Source of the DNA: Gilichinskyi gelida
GTDB lineage: Bacteria; Acidobacteriota; Thermoanaerobaculia; Gp7-AA8
DNA: 64,000 bases
Assembly: GCA_038040385.1 (NCBI GenBank)
Contig: JBBPII010000013.1
Location: 122,790 to 186,789 of the forward strand
Reading direction: 5' to 3'
Position numbers and translations under genes: made by a program. Position 1 is the first letter of the stretch. Each line of letters starts with the position of its first letter. Under the pieces are notes generated by a model that saw only the letters and a program-made list of their open reading frames with translations, ran no database searches and was not told the origin of the DNA. Below, in pieces: positions 39,849 through 49,347 of this stretch.

Positions 39849-40793
39849 TCAGCGGGAATGGAGGAGGACGGGGACGTCGATGAAAATGGCGACCTCGTTG
39901 CGGCTCTGCCAGGCGAAATCGGGCGCGCCGGTCCCGTTGGTGAAGGTAACGGGGTTCACGATCGGCGGTTGCGGCTGCTGCGCGCGCGGTGGTGCCGCCA
40001 GCCTCTGATAGTTCGGTCCATAGATCACGTTGAGATTCGCGCCGCCGAACTTCAGCGGAAGGGAGGCGTGAATCTTCGGCTGGACGTTCAGCCGCCCGGC
40101 GCTGCGAAACTTGAGGCCTTCCCCCAGCAACCCCGCGGTCAAGGACGGGTCGATGCGAATCGCGCCGAGCCGGAGGCGCGGGAAGCGCTGCACGTAACCG
40201 AGCCTGCTGCTGTTCTTCAATTGTCGTCCGTCGGGAGCCTGGGCCAGGGTGGTGTAGATGAGGGAGCCTTCGATGGGGTGGCCGAAGACGCTTACCTGGG
40301 TGTCGACTTCGGCGCCGAGCTCGTGGGCGAAGTACTCGCGGGCGGCTTCGTGATAATGCGTCCCGCGCCAACTGACCTGCGTGCGAAGGCTCGACGACCC
40401 CGGCCCGCGCAGGTAGTAGGCGAGCTGCAGGACGAAGAAGTTGCGCGGAAATGCGCGCACTACGGTGTCGCTCGGCACCAACCGGTGCACGTCGCGCAGT
40501 ACCGTGGCCTTGGCGTTCAACTGCCAGGGACCGCGGTAGACGCTCGCCGCGATGTGTCCGAACCCCACGTCGGTGCGCGTGGCGCGCGTCACGTTGACGT
40601 ACTCGTGATCCCACCCCGTGGCCACCCGGGTCACCAACACCGTCTTGCACGGGCATCCGAAACGGCGGAAGGAAGCCGGCACCGCGCCGAGCTCCCGCGG
40701 GTCGACGAAGTCGTTGAGATCGAAGATGGCCAGCTCCTGCGCCGAGGCGGCGGAGGCAAGGAGGAGGGCGGCGAGAAGGAGGAAGCGTTTCAT
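39849..40793 (-). CDS. Secreted, probable outer-membrane barrel protein, unknown
   Basis: The 314-residue protein has a signal peptide (FLLLAALLLASAASAQ). Alternating hydrophobic/polar beta-strands follow through most of its length (TRTDVGFGHIAASVY, NFFVLQLAYYLRG). It contains one Cys pair (FGCPC) near residue 47. No family is recognised. Its ATG overlaps the stop of the upstream gene (ATGA), and it is the last of three coupled unknown envelope genes. The barrel assignment is inference from strand pattern. Confidence 0.6.
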   Translation of the reverse strand: MKRFLLLAALLLASAASAQELAIFDLNDFVDPRELGAVPASFRRFGCPCKTVLVTRVATGWDHEYVNVTRATRTDVGFGHIAASVYRGPWQLNAKATVLRDVHRLVPSDTVVRAFPRNFFVLQLAYYLRGPGSSSLRTQVSWRGTHYHEAAREYFAHELGAEVDTQVSVFGHPIEGSLIYTTLAQAPDGRQLKNSSRLGYVQRFPRLRLGAIRIDPSLTAGLLGEGLKFRSAGRLNVQPKIHASLPLKFGGANLNVIYGPNYQRLAAPPRAQQPQPPIVNPVTFTNGTGAPDFAWQSRNEVAIFIDVPVLLHSR

Positions 40794-41527
40794 TGCTTTG
40801 CCTTCTTCACCGCTACGGTCACCGACTTCAACACGTTCTTCTTCTGGTGCGTACCGATCGTCTCCGCGTTCGGCGACGCTCCGCTTCCGCCCTGTCCCCG
40901 AACCCGCTCCGCGATCAGGCGCCTAAGGTCGTCGGCCTTGTAGGTCTTTGAATGCCCTTCGGGCGGCGCCGAGGCGAGATCGATGGCCGGCAACGTGACG
41001 AGCGGGAAGTTCTTGTCCTCCGCTCCATACAGGGAGACGATCACCCGCTCTCCGGCGGCAAGCGCGCCGACCGCGTTCGCCGGAGGACCGATCGGCTGGG
41101 AGCAGATGAGACCCGGCTTGCCGATGACGTTGATCGCACGCTGGATGGCGTATTCGACCGGCGGATCCGTGGCGACCGCCAGCGAATACTGCCGCTCGGC
41201 GCAAAGAAACTCGTACCGTGCAATGCAGCGGCCGTCGGGCTGCTGAACATAGTCGCCGGTGATACATCCGCTCCCGAGGTCGGAGGTCATCATGATCACC
41301 CGCGGCGAGAACGGATACTTCAGTTGCCGCGTCGCCGGGAAGGTGAAGAAGTCTTTGTAGTTGCCGAGACGGTTGAACCAGCGAACCTCGGCCGACGCAG
41401 GCTGGGGACATCCCTTGAAGACGATGAGGACTTCGTCGACCGTCGTCTTCGGTCCGGTCACGCACTCATCCCCCAGCGATCGATACGCGACGGCGAAGAA
41501 GAGGATGGGAATCCAACGCAATCTCAT
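40790..41527 (-). CDS. Secreted protein of unknown function, cysteine-containing
   Basis: The 245-residue protein has an N-terminal hydrophobic signal (WIPILFFAVAYRSLG) followed by a mature part with seven cysteines: ECV, KGCPQ, GSGCITG, GRCIA, FLCAE, GLICSQ and none later. This suggests disulfides in the periplasm. The C-terminal 60 residues are basic and probably flexible. It overlaps both neighbours by 4 bp. No family is recognised. Confidence 0.6.
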   Translation of the reverse strand: MRLRWIPILFFAVAYRSLGDECVTGPKTTVDEVLIVFKGCPQPASAEVRWFNRLGNYKDFFTFPATRQLKYPFSPRVIMMTSDLGSGCITGDYVQQPDGRCIARYEFLCAERQYSLAVATDPPVEYAIQRAINVIGKPGLICSQPIGPPANAVGALAAGERVIVSLYGAEDKNFPLVTLPAIDLASAPPEGHSKTYKADDLRRLIAERVRGQGGSGASPNAETIGTHQKKNVLKSVTVAVKKAKQ

Positions 41528-42132
41528 TCGGCAGCCTCCGGCGGCGACGAGCGATTCACGATGAACGAACTGATCTGGCCCAGCGCGACGTCGCAGGTGA
41601 GCGGCTTGATCTTGCGGCGCCTGGTGGCGTCCGCGAGGATGCGAACTTTCTTATCGCCGTACTTCGCGAAGAACGACGTGGCGCTGTTCGGATCGTGCAG
41701 GTCCCACCCCTCCACGATGATGTGAGAGATGCCCACCACGACCGTCTGACGTCCGTGGCTGACGTTCGGATCGCTGCTCGGCGCGAGCTGGCCGAGCGTA
41801 AGGACACCTGTCACCTCGGGATCGACCGCCTGAATGCGGAAGTTGCTCACCAGCACGGTGTCGACGCCGGTGTTCTCCACCGAGATTCTCAGGCTTCGAC
41901 CGTCGGCGGCGACGCCTGCCACTGTGATGCTCACGAACGGCCAGAGACGATCGATCAGGAGGAGACTGGCGCTGAGCACGCCCACCACCGTTCCGATCTC
42001 CTTCCAGTACCCGAGGATCCGCCTCAACAGAGATTCGCCCGAAGCGGAAGAGCGTTTCTTCGGCGCCTTCGGAGACTTGCGGCTCTTGCTGGAGGCCACC
42101 ACGGACCGACCTTGTTTACGGAAAGCTACCAT
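41524..42132 (-). CDS. Membrane-anchored protein of unknown function
   Basis: The 202-residue protein has a very basic N-terminal stretch (SKSRKSPKAPKKRSS), one membrane segment (IGTVVGVLSASLLLIDRLWPF, about 46-66) and an extracytoplasmic beta-rich domain of about 130 residues. It is the first of three 4-bp-overlapping genes. The order is an anchored protein, a secreted cysteine protein and a barrel-like protein, which suggests an envelope-spanning assembly. No homology is recognised. Confidence 0.58.
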   Translation of the reverse strand: MVAFRKQGRSVVASSKSRKSPKAPKKRSSASGESLLRRILGYWKEIGTVVGVLSASLLLIDRLWPFVSITVAGVAADGRSLRISVENTGVDTVLVSNFRIQAVDPEVTGVLTLGQLAPSSDPNVSHGRQTVVVGISHIIVEGWDLHDPNSATSFFAKYGDKKVRILADATRRRKIKPLTCDVALGQISSFIVNRSSPPEAAE

Positions 42133-42180
42133 GAAGGAGTTGCCACCTGTAATGGTGGTGACGGCCGCCGGGAAAACGTT

Positions 42181-43383
42181 TCAGCGCCGCCCTTGCGCGA
42201 TCCGCACCGCCTCCGGCAACGCCCGCAACCGCATCATGGCCACAATGCCCAGTATTGGCCCCGGCGCGAGGACGACGAAGGCGAAGCGCCATCCGACCTG
42301 CGCGACGACCACCGGCATCAGCCGGATCGAGACGGTCGTGATCAGGAAGCCGATGCACGTCTGCAGCGTCAGCGCGGTGCCGATGTAGCGCTGGTCCGAC
42401 AGTTCGGTGACGCAGGCGGAGAACTGCGCCGAGTCGGCGACCACCGTGGCGCCCCACACCGCGGCGATGATCAACAACACTGCCGGCGAGCCGCCGAAGA
42501 AGAAGCCGATGGCGGCGCAGCAGGCTCCGCTGACGGCCATGGCGGCCGAGGCGACGACCGTCCGGCCAGCGCGGTCGGCGAGGCGTCCGGCGACGACGCA
42601 TCCCGCCGCGCCGCTGGCGATCACCACGAACGACGCAGCCTCGGCCACCCACGCCGGGTCGCCGCTCGCGACGATGCTGGCTCGGATCATCGCCGGCGCC
42701 CACGTCCACATCGCATACAGCTCCCACATGTGACCGAAGTAGCCGAAGTTCGCCAGCCGCACGCCGCGGTTGCGAAACACCGCGGTGACCTGCGCGAAGT
42801 CGAAGCGCTGGCTCGGCAGCGCGTAGGGGCCGTCGCGGACGAAGAAGAGAATGATCGCGCCCCCCACCGCCGCCAGAAGCGACACTACTCCGACGTTGAC
42901 CCGCCAGCTCGCCGAGCCGATGGCGTTGACCAGGTACGGCGAGGCCTTCCCGAACGTCAGCGCCCCCACCATCACGCCGAGGGCGAAGCCGCGCCCTTCG
43001 CGGAACCAGGTGGCGATCACCTTCATCCCCGGCGGATAGACGCCGGCGAGGAACGCGCCGGTGAGGAATCGGAGCGCGATGCCGGTCGCCGCGTCGTGGG
43101 CGTAGAGAGCGAAGAGCGCGTTGGTAACCGCCGCGAGCAGCGCGCAGACGGCGAAGAGCAGCCGCGCGGAGATGACGTCGGGCAGATTCGCCAGCGCGCT
43201 GAGGAGCGTCCCGGCCACGAAGCCGATCTGCACCGCCAATGTCAGCCACGCCGCGGTGGCGTCGCTCAGATGCCACTCCGCCGCGATGCGCGGCGCGACC
43301 GCCGACGCCGTGAACCAGAGCGACATGCCGAGGAGCTCGGCGAGAGCGACCAGGAGGAGGGCGCGCGTCCGTTCGCTCGGCAT
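42181..43383 (-). CDS. Major facilitator superfamily transporter
   Basis: The 400-residue protein has about twelve membrane helices. The MFS loop signature between helices 2 and 3 is weak (ANLPDVISARLLF), and a second-half one is seen as GRLADRAGRTVV. The opening (LVALAELLGMSLWFTASAVAP) resembles the CynX/NimT-like and nitrate-type MFS groups. The substrate cannot be told from sequence. Its stop is 48 bp before the next start on the same strand. Confidence 0.85.
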   Translation of the reverse strand: MPSERTRALLLVALAELLGMSLWFTASAVAPRIAAEWHLSDATAAWLTLAVQIGFVAGTLLSALANLPDVISARLLFAVCALLAAVTNALFALYAHDAATGIALRFLTGAFLAGVYPPGMKVIATWFREGRGFALGVMVGALTFGKASPYLVNAIGSASWRVNVGVVSLLAAVGGAIILFFVRDGPYALPSQRFDFAQVTAVFRNRGVRLANFGYFGHMWELYAMWTWAPAMIRASIVASGDPAWVAEAASFVVIASGAAGCVVAGRLADRAGRTVVASAAMAVSGACCAAIGFFFGGSPAVLLIIAAVWGATVVADSAQFSACVTELSDQRYIGTALTLQTCIGFLITTVSIRLMPVVVAQVGWRFAFVVLAPGPILGIVAMMRLRALPEAVRIAQGRR

Positions 43384-43412
43384 GCGCCGCGGATTCTACG
43401 CGGCGGACCGGC

Positions 43413-44153
43413 TCACCCGATCAGCTCGAGCAGCCCGGAATGGCTGGTCGCAGCGAATGGATTGAATTTTTTTCGCAGCGAGGCCAAATCCACGATCACT
43501 TCCTGGCGCATCGATAACTCCTCGATGAGCGCGGACATCCAGCGCTCCTCGTTGACAATGGCCAGGCCGGACTCGAAATACTGCTTGTGGTCCGCGAGGC
43601 GCGACCAAGACACCGTCGCCTCCACGCCCGGCGTCTCGTGGCCGTGAATCCGGAAATGCAGCATGCCCGCGGAGCCGACGGCAAGCAGGTTGTTCGTCCG
43701 CAGCCGCGCGCCGCACGTGGAGATGTCGGAAACATGCGCGTTCCGAATGTCGCCGAAGCTCGCCACGACCGGAGCAGCCAATCGAAAGCGCTGGACGGTG
43801 CGATGGTCCTCGATGAGCAGCGCCCCCTCTCCGGTGACCAGCTCCGCGATCACCGACTCGATCTCCGGAATCTCCCGCTCGAAGGCCACCCCCGCCAGGA
43901 AGCGGTCCGATTCAGCGTCGTCCAGGGCCATCGCCGCCATGCGGCACCAAAGCACCGTGGCCGGCACGGCAGCCGTCCCGCCGTTGAGAGGCAGTACGAA
44001 TGGCAACTTGATGCCGGCGGTGAGCGGCTGCATGAGCTGCAACCGCGCTCCTTTGGTGGAGAGGTCGACGACATAAACCGCGGTGCCGTCGATCGTAGCC
44101 GAGAGGGTCGTCAGCAGAAAGTAGCGGGGGCCTGTTCGCAAGTCGCGCAGCAT
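43413..44153 (-). CDS. Tandem PilZ-domain protein
   Basis: The 246-residue protein carries two PilZ-like modules. The first has RTGPRYFLLTTLSATIDG, then VVDLSTKGARLQ. The second has RFRLAAPVVASFG, then VSDISTCGARLR. The arginine-rich start and the D/N-x-S-x-x-G-x-R/L pattern are the parts that bind cyclic-di-GMP, so it may sense the messenger made or broken by the GGDEF-EAL protein of this window. A GAGGTG site precedes the ATG. Confidence 0.78.
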   Translation of the reverse strand: MLRDLRTGPRYFLLTTLSATIDGTAVYVVDLSTKGARLQLMQPLTAGIKLPFVLPLNGGTAAVPATVLWCRMAAMALDDAESDRFLAGVAFEREIPEIESVIAELVTGEGALLIEDHRTVQRFRLAAPVVASFGDIRNAHVSDISTCGARLRTNNLLAVGSAGMLHFRIHGHETPGVEATVSWSRLADHKQYFESGLAIVNEERWMSALIEELSMRQEVIVDLASLRKKFNPFAATSHSGLLELIG

Positions 44154-44233
44154 CGGATCACCTCGTAGGGCAGACTACTGAGGGCTCGTCAAGGCGGGCG
44201 GCCGGCCGGCGTTCAAAACTCGTGAAGGAAGTG

Positions 44234-44251
44234 CCGTTCCGAGCGGAACGG
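44234..44251. other. Short intergenic hairpin
   Basis: CCGTTCC and GGAACGG pair around a 4-nt loop, between the PilZ gene and the DUF1801 gene. It lies about 30 nt past the DUF1801 stop on the minus strand. There is no T-run on either side, so a terminator role is only a possibility. Confidence 0.35.
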
Positions 44252-44279
44252 ACCGGATCCGTCAGGAACGCGTCAATGA

Positions 44280-44723
44280 TTACCTCGCGGGACGGCGGGG
44301 ACGTTGCTTCGCCAAAGTCATTTTCACGACCGTCCGGCTGCGGGCCGACGCGTCAATCGGGTTGCCGGCGCGCGTCAGCGCGGCGGCGATCAGCGCCTCC
44401 ACGGCGGGCTCGTCGAAATCCGACGCGCTGCCGAGAACGATGTGCCGCACGCGCGTCCCGGTTCCCTTCAGCAGTTTCTGCGGATCAAGAAGGCGAGCGC
44501 CGTGGGCAAAGAAGAAGGACACCCAGCGGGAGTAGAGGGCGATGGAGAAGATGACATCCGAGGTGCGATCGGTAGGCCCGAACGCGATCACCAGCGCGTT
44601 GTAGTTGTCGTAAACCAACTGCACCGCGCCCGGAAGGCGTTTGCGCACCTTCGCCAGCGCCGCGCGCGCGAGCTTTTGAACCTCGGGCGTGTACTTCGCG
44701 AGAAAGCTGTCGAGCTCTTTCAT
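44280..44723 (-). CDS. DUF1801 (frataxin-like fold) protein
   Basis: The 147-residue protein (start at 44723, overlapping the acyltransferase stop by ATGA) has the DUF1801 pattern: MKELDSFLAKYTPEVQKLARA, then VYDNYNALVIAFGP, then FSIALYSRWVSFFF. The C-terminus is basic. Proteins of this group have a frataxin/YdhG-like fold; their role is mostly unknown. A start ten codons upstream is possible, but coupling favours 44723. Confidence 0.8.
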   Translation of the reverse strand: MKELDSFLAKYTPEVQKLARAALAKVRKRLPGAVQLVYDNYNALVIAFGPTDRTSDVIFSIALYSRWVSFFFAHGARLLDPQKLLKGTGTRVRHIVLGSASDFDEPAVEALIAAALTRAGNPIDASARSRTVVKMTLAKQRPRRPAR

Positions 44724-46159
44724 GGCGTCGCCACGCGCTTTCGCTCCGGCCACCCCCGCTGCTTCACCTCATCGAACGTCAGCAGCGAGTTCGCGTAGTA
44801 GTCGCGCAGCAGGCTCTCCTTCGGGTTCCACTGCCAGGCATCCTCGATAATGGGCACGCCTTCGCCTTCGAAGAGGTCGGAGCGCCAGCGCTGCGCGGGC
44901 TGGAGCAGGTGCCGCAGCTCGAGCACGTGCCGCGCGATCTTCCAGATGTCCCGCGGCGACTTCTCCCGCAGCAGCCACACGCGGTCGCGCCAAAGGGACT
45001 GATAGCGCTCGATGTCGGCGACGATCTCCCCCTCCGTGGCCATCGGGCGCTCGGTAAGGATGCGCGCCACGAGCGGCACCGGCGTCACCGGCAGCGCGTG
45101 GGAGATCTCTCGCATCACCGCTTCGGCGATCTCCGTCAGGTGCGGCTTGCGCGTCTCGAAGTCGTGCGAAAGAACGTCCGGATGCGCCCGCACGAAATCA
45201 TCGACCAGCACCGGCTTCCCGAAGCTCACCACCGCGTAGCCGTACCGTTTGAAGCGCTTGAAGAGGCCGCGGAAGAAGCTCTTGAAGAGAAAGTCGAAGG
45301 AGGTCCGCAGTTTCTCCCCCTTCGTCCGCCGGTCCTCGACGCCGATCAACTCCTCGGTGAGATTCCGGTCCTCGAGCACGCGATCGAAGTTGATGGCGGT
45401 GGGAATCAGGTACAGCGGCGCGGTGAACTGCGGGTCGCGCTTGGCGGTGACGATGTAGTCGAGCATGCCGAGCTTCGGCTTCTGGAAGGCGCCGTCGCGC
45501 GTGAGGCCCCCCTCGATGAAGACGCCCTGCGTCACGCCGTTGCGGGTGATGGTGCTGACAAACGACGACAGCACGGCGTGGTACAGCGGCTCGCGATAGC
45601 GCCGGCGGATGAAGTAGGCGCCGAACCACTTGAAGAGGTGATTGAGCGGCCAGACGCGCGCCCACTCGCCGACGGCGTACGACAGGGAGATGAACTTGAA
45701 CAGCATGTGCGCGACGAGGACGTAGTCGGCGTTGGAGCGGTGATTGATGATGTAGACGACCGTCGTCCCCTTCGGCGCGCCGGCGTTGAACTCGCGCAGA
45801 GTCTTGTGCTCGACCACCGGCCGGTAGAGGAAGAGCATGATGGCCCGGGCGATCGGCGCGCCGAGGCGGTAGTAGGCCAGGATGTTGAACTTCGGGACGA
45901 TCTCCTGCAGGTAGGTGTGCGCGCGCTTCGACGCCTCCTCCACCGAGGTGTGGTGCTCCTTGGCGTAGACGCGGACGGCGTCGACCACCTCGCGGCTGCC
46001 GAAGACTTCCAGCTCGATCGCCGCGTGGCGGCGCTTGAGCTTGAATCGGTCGATATGGATCTTCCGCTTCCGCTGGAAGCGGCGGGCATGGCGCTTCCCG
46101 AAAACGAGCGCGATGGCGACGAGGATCAACGCCGCGGCAACGACGGCGAGGAGACGCAT
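44720..46159 (-). CDS. PlsB-type glycerol-3-phosphate acyltransferase
   Basis: The 479-residue protein starts at 46159 with a membrane anchor (LLAVVAAALILVAIALVF). It contains the acyltransferase blocks: I, NHRSNADYVL (HxxxxD); II, GAYFIRRRY; III, FIEGGLTRDG; and IV, LIPTAINFDRV. This is the PlsB/dihydroxyacetone-phosphate acyltransferase order, and the enzyme would acylate glycerol-3-phosphate at the membrane. It is shorter than E. coli PlsB. Roughly 120 upstream in-frame codons are antisense to the divergent CHAT gene and were excluded. Confidence 0.87.
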   Translation of the reverse strand: MRLLAVVAAALILVAIALVFGKRHARRFQRKRKIHIDRFKLKRRHAAIELEVFGSREVVDAVRVYAKEHHTSVEEASKRAHTYLQEIVPKFNILAYYRLGAPIARAIMLFLYRPVVEHKTLREFNAGAPKGTTVVYIINHRSNADYVLVAHMLFKFISLSYAVGEWARVWPLNHLFKWFGAYFIRRRYREPLYHAVLSSFVSTITRNGVTQGVFIEGGLTRDGAFQKPKLGMLDYIVTAKRDPQFTAPLYLIPTAINFDRVLEDRNLTEELIGVEDRRTKGEKLRTSFDFLFKSFFRGLFKRFKRYGYAVVSFGKPVLVDDFVRAHPDVLSHDFETRKPHLTEIAEAVMREISHALPVTPVPLVARILTERPMATEGEIVADIERYQSLWRDRVWLLREKSPRDIWKIARHVLELRHLLQPAQRWRSDLFEGEGVPIIEDAWQWNPKESLLRDYYANSLLTFDEVKQRGWPERKRVATP

Positions 46160-46235
46160 GGACGGGCGAGAGTGTAGCCACCTATGGGGAATTGTGGTAA
46201 TCAGGGAAGCGCGTCCCTCCAATACAACAAAGGTC

Positions 46236-49200
46236 ATGAATAGGTCCTCCAAGACGTTCGCAGTCGCGGCGCTTGTGTTGTTGACCGGCTGCCACGGCGA
46301 CACGCCCGCGGAGCGGATGCGGTCCATCGCGCCGCGCGCCGGACGGACCATCGAAGCGCGGCTGACCGGCTTCGGCTGGTCGGCGATGCGGGTGCAGCGC
46401 GCCAGCCGCACCGTCGCGCCACTCGAGCCGGCGCGCCTGGAGCTGGCGGGGGCGGCGGGGGCGGTGATTGAGAAGACCCCCGGTAGCCACGACGCGGGCG
46501 TCGGATATCTGGTCATCGACCGCGACGCCGACGCGGTGGAAGCGCTGCAGGAGGCGGCGCAGAAGTCGCCGAACGACGCGAAAATCTGGAGCGATCTCGC
46601 CGCCGCGCGCTACACGCTGGCGGTGCGCGAGGACAAGCCTTACGAGCTCCCCCGCGCGCTGGCCGGTGCGGACCGCGCGCTGCGTATCAACGCGACGCTG
46701 CCCGATGCGCTCTTCAACCGCGCGCTGATCATCGAGCGCCTCGGCATCACCGAGGCCGCGCGCCGGGCATGGCAGCGGTATCTGCAGGCCGACGGCACGA
46801 GCAAATGGGCCGACGAGGCGCTGCAGCACCTCGGGCGACTTGATGTTGTCATCAGAATCAGCGCATTCAAACGCGATCTAGATCGCGCGCAGACAGCGCT
46901 GCGCCGAGGCAACCCGCTGGCGCTGGCGGCGCTCACGCGGATGTACCCCCAGGAAGCGCGGGCGTGGGGAGAAGGTCCGCTTCTCGCCGCATGGGCGAAG
47001 GCGGTGCGGGCAAGCGATCCCGGCGCCGTGTTCTCACTTGAACTCGTACGCAACATAGCCCACGCCCTGACGCAAACGAACCAGGAGCAACTGCTCGACG
47101 ACACCGTCGCGGTGATCACCGCCTCCGCCAGCAACGTCGAGGAGCAACGAACGCTTGCCGACGCGCACCTGGCCTATGACGAGGCCCGCGTTCTCTACAG
47201 CCGCCGTCGAGTGACTGAGGCTGAAGTGGGTCTGCGCAACGCGGCGACCCTATTCGCGCGCGCCGGCAGCCCGATGGCCCTCGTGGCCCGGTACTACGCG
47301 GCGAACGCCGTTTACGATCAGAGTCGCGCGGCCGAGGCGCGGACCGCTCTCAAAGCGCTGCTCAAGGAGGTCGATGCGCGGCGATATCGTGCACTGGCCG
47401 CGCAGATCGGGTGGCAGCTCTCGCTGTGCGCCATGGGAGCCGGGGAATGGGCGCCGGCTCTGCGGGCGTCATCGGAATCAAGCGACATCTTCGCCTCTCT
47501 CGGCGAGGAGCAGAACCGCGCCAACGTCGATTTGCTAAGGGCCAACTTTCTGGACCGCATCGCACAGCCCCGCGCAGCATGGAGAATGCGCCTCGGTGCG
47601 ATCGCCGCGATCAGCCGCGGCGGCGGCTATGCACGCGTAAGCAACGCGATGGCCGAGGCCGTTCGAACCGAAGCCGAGCATGGCCACTACGATGCCGCTC
47701 TCTCGTTGGCGGACTTGAATATCGAGGATCTTGGCCGGCATGCGGAAACTCCGGCCGCCGGGATCGCGCTCGGGATCGCACAGGCCCACCGCGCGCGCAT
47801 TCTCGTCACCACGGGGGATCGCGACGGAGCGCAACGGGCGATCGCCACCAGCCGTGAGACCGCGCAAACCCTCACTGACGCGAAGCTCCGTGCACACCTG
47901 TTAGCACTCATCGATGTGGAGGACGGTATCTTCCACACCGCGACCGATCCGCAGCGAGCGCTTCATATTCTCGATTCCGCTCTTGCCTTCTTTGTGGCAC
48001 ATGACGACACGGCGTCTTTGCCGGACATCTATCTGCAGCGCGGGCGCGCTCGCCTTCGCGCCAGCGACGAGCCGGGGGCGCTCGCCGATTTCGAGTCCGG
48101 CCTGCGCGAGTTGAACGAACAGCGGTCGCGATTCGACAACAACGATCAGCGAAGTGGTTTCTACGATACCGAGCCGGATCTTTTCGCCGAGACCATCGCC
48201 CTGTCGCTGCGTCGCAACGATATCGAGCGCGCGTTTACTCTCTCCGACGCCGCGCGCAGCGAGACGCTGCACGAACAGTTGGGGTTGGTATCCAGGAAGG
48301 ACGCCGGGTCGCTGGCCGGGGCAGCGACGCTGCCCCCAGACGCTGCGATCGTCGAGTACGCGCTGCTCGCCGACGACATCGCCATCTTTACCATCACTTC
48401 GCGCGGCACCACGGTCGATCGCGCGCCGGTCAATCGCGCACAGCTGCGCGCGCGGATTGAGACGTTCATCGACGCCATCCAACGCCGCGCCGATATTGGG
48501 ATCGTCGAGCGCGAGGCCGCTGCCCTCTTCGATATGCTGATCCGTCCCATCGGCGGTCGGATCACCGGCGTCCGCCGGTTGACCATCGTTCCCGACCGGC
48601 AGCTTCATGCTGTTCCCTTCGCCGCGTTGCTCGACGCACCGCGCCATCGGTACCTCGTCGACGACTACGTGGTGGCGGTCGCGCCGAGCGTTTCTTACGC
48701 GCTCCGTAAACCAGTCGGCGGGCCGGCGACGCTCGCGCTCGTGGTCGGTGATCCAACCATCGCGAGCGGACCAGTTCTGCCGGGCGCGACGCGCGAGGCG
48801 GAAATCATCGCATCGATGTACGACGCGGCGACGCTGCTGATCGGCTCCCGCGCCACCAGAGCGCGCTTCATCGAGTCCGCTGAGCGAAGCGGCATCATTC
48901 ACTACGCAGGGCACGCGGACAGCGACGCCGCCAATACCTTCGGCACCCTGCGCCTCGCTCAGGACGTGACGAGCGCCAGTGGCGACCTCGACGCCGCTGA
49001 CATCGCACGGCTTCACCTCAGACAAGCGCCGCTGGTCGTGCTCGCCGCATGCGGCACCATCCGCGGCGATGCCGACCACGTCGAAGGCATGCCCAGTGTG
49101 GCGCGAGCATTCCTCGCCGCCGGTGCGCGCGGTGTCGTCGGCACACTCTGGGAAATCGACGATGAAATCGCCTCACCTTTGTTTCGCAACGTCCATCAAC

Positions 49201-49331
49201 AACTGAAAGCCGGCCGGTCTCCCGCGGCTGCTCTCCGAGAGGCGCAGCTCGCGCTGGCCCACGGCGCCGATCCCCGTCTCCGCCATCCATCCACTTGGTC
49301 CCCGGTTGAGATCCTCGGAAACGCCCATTGA
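46236..49331 (+). CDS. CHAT-domain (caspase-like) lipoprotein with TPR-like repeats
   Basis: From 46236 the protein has 1031 residues and a lipobox (LVLLTGC, lipid-attached Cys near residue 17). Helical TPR-like repeats fill about 80-640 (DAKIWSDLAAARYTLAV, PDALFNRALIIERLG, ASLPDIYLQRGRARLR). The C-terminal CHAT domain covers about 690-1030. The catalytic dyad is present: His893 in IIHYAGHAD and Cys939 in VVLAACGT. CHAT proteases cut specific protein targets. The next gene starts 16 nt after the stop and is the natural candidate target or partner. It is divergent from the acyltransferase. Confidence 0.9.
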   Translation: MNRSSKTFAVAALVLLTGCHGDTPAERMRSIAPRAGRTIEARLTGFGWSAMRVQRASRTVAPLEPARLELAGAAGAVIEKTPGSHDAGVGYLVIDRDADAVEALQEAAQKSPNDAKIWSDLAAARYTLAVREDKPYELPRALAGADRALRINATLPDALFNRALIIERLGITEAARRAWQRYLQADGTSKWADEALQHLGRLDVVIRISAFKRDLDRAQTALRRGNPLALAALTRMYPQEARAWGEGPLLAAWAKAVRASDPGAVFSLELVRNIAHALTQTNQEQLLDDTVAVITASASNVEEQRTLADAHLAYDEARVLYSRRRVTEAEVGLRNAATLFARAGSPMALVARYYAANAVYDQSRAAEARTALKALLKEVDARRYRALAAQIGWQLSLCAMGAGEWAPALRASSESSDIFASLGEEQNRANVDLLRANFLDRIAQPRAAWRMRLGAIAAISRGGGYARVSNAMAEAVRTEAEHGHYDAALSLADLNIEDLGRHAETPAAGIALGIAQAHRARILVTTGDRDGAQRAIATSRETAQTLTDAKLRAHLLALIDVEDGIFHTATDPQRALHILDSALAFFVAHDDTASLPDIYLQRGRARLRASDEPGALADFESGLRELNEQRSRFDNNDQRSGFYDTEPDLFAETIALSLRRNDIERAFTLSDAARSETLHEQLGLVSRKDAGSLAGAATLPPDAAIVEYALLADDIAIFTITSRGTTVDRAPVNRAQLRARIETFIDAIQRRADIGIVEREAAALFDMLIRPIGGRITGVRRLTIVPDRQLHAVPFAALLDAPRHRYLVDDYVVAVAPSVSYALRKPVGGPATLALVVGDPTIASGPVLPGATREAEIIASMYDAATLLIGSRATRARFIESAERSGIIHYAGHADSDAANTFGTLRLAQDVTSASGDLDAADIARLHLRQAPLVVLAACGTIRGDADHVEGMPSVARAFLAAGARGVVGTLWEIDDEIASPLFRNVHQQLKAGRSPAAALREAQLALAHGADPRLRHPSTWSPVEILGNAH

Positions 49332-49347
49332 TCAAAAGGAGGGAATC

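Noticed and set aside
46035..46235. N-terminal extension of the CHAT protein
   Set aside because: These codons are antisense to the acyltransferase start, and the real start gives a lipoprotein signal.
46160..46516. N-terminal extension of the acyltransferase
   Set aside because: It is antisense to the CHAT lipoprotein; the start at 46159 gives a membrane anchor and the normal domain layout.
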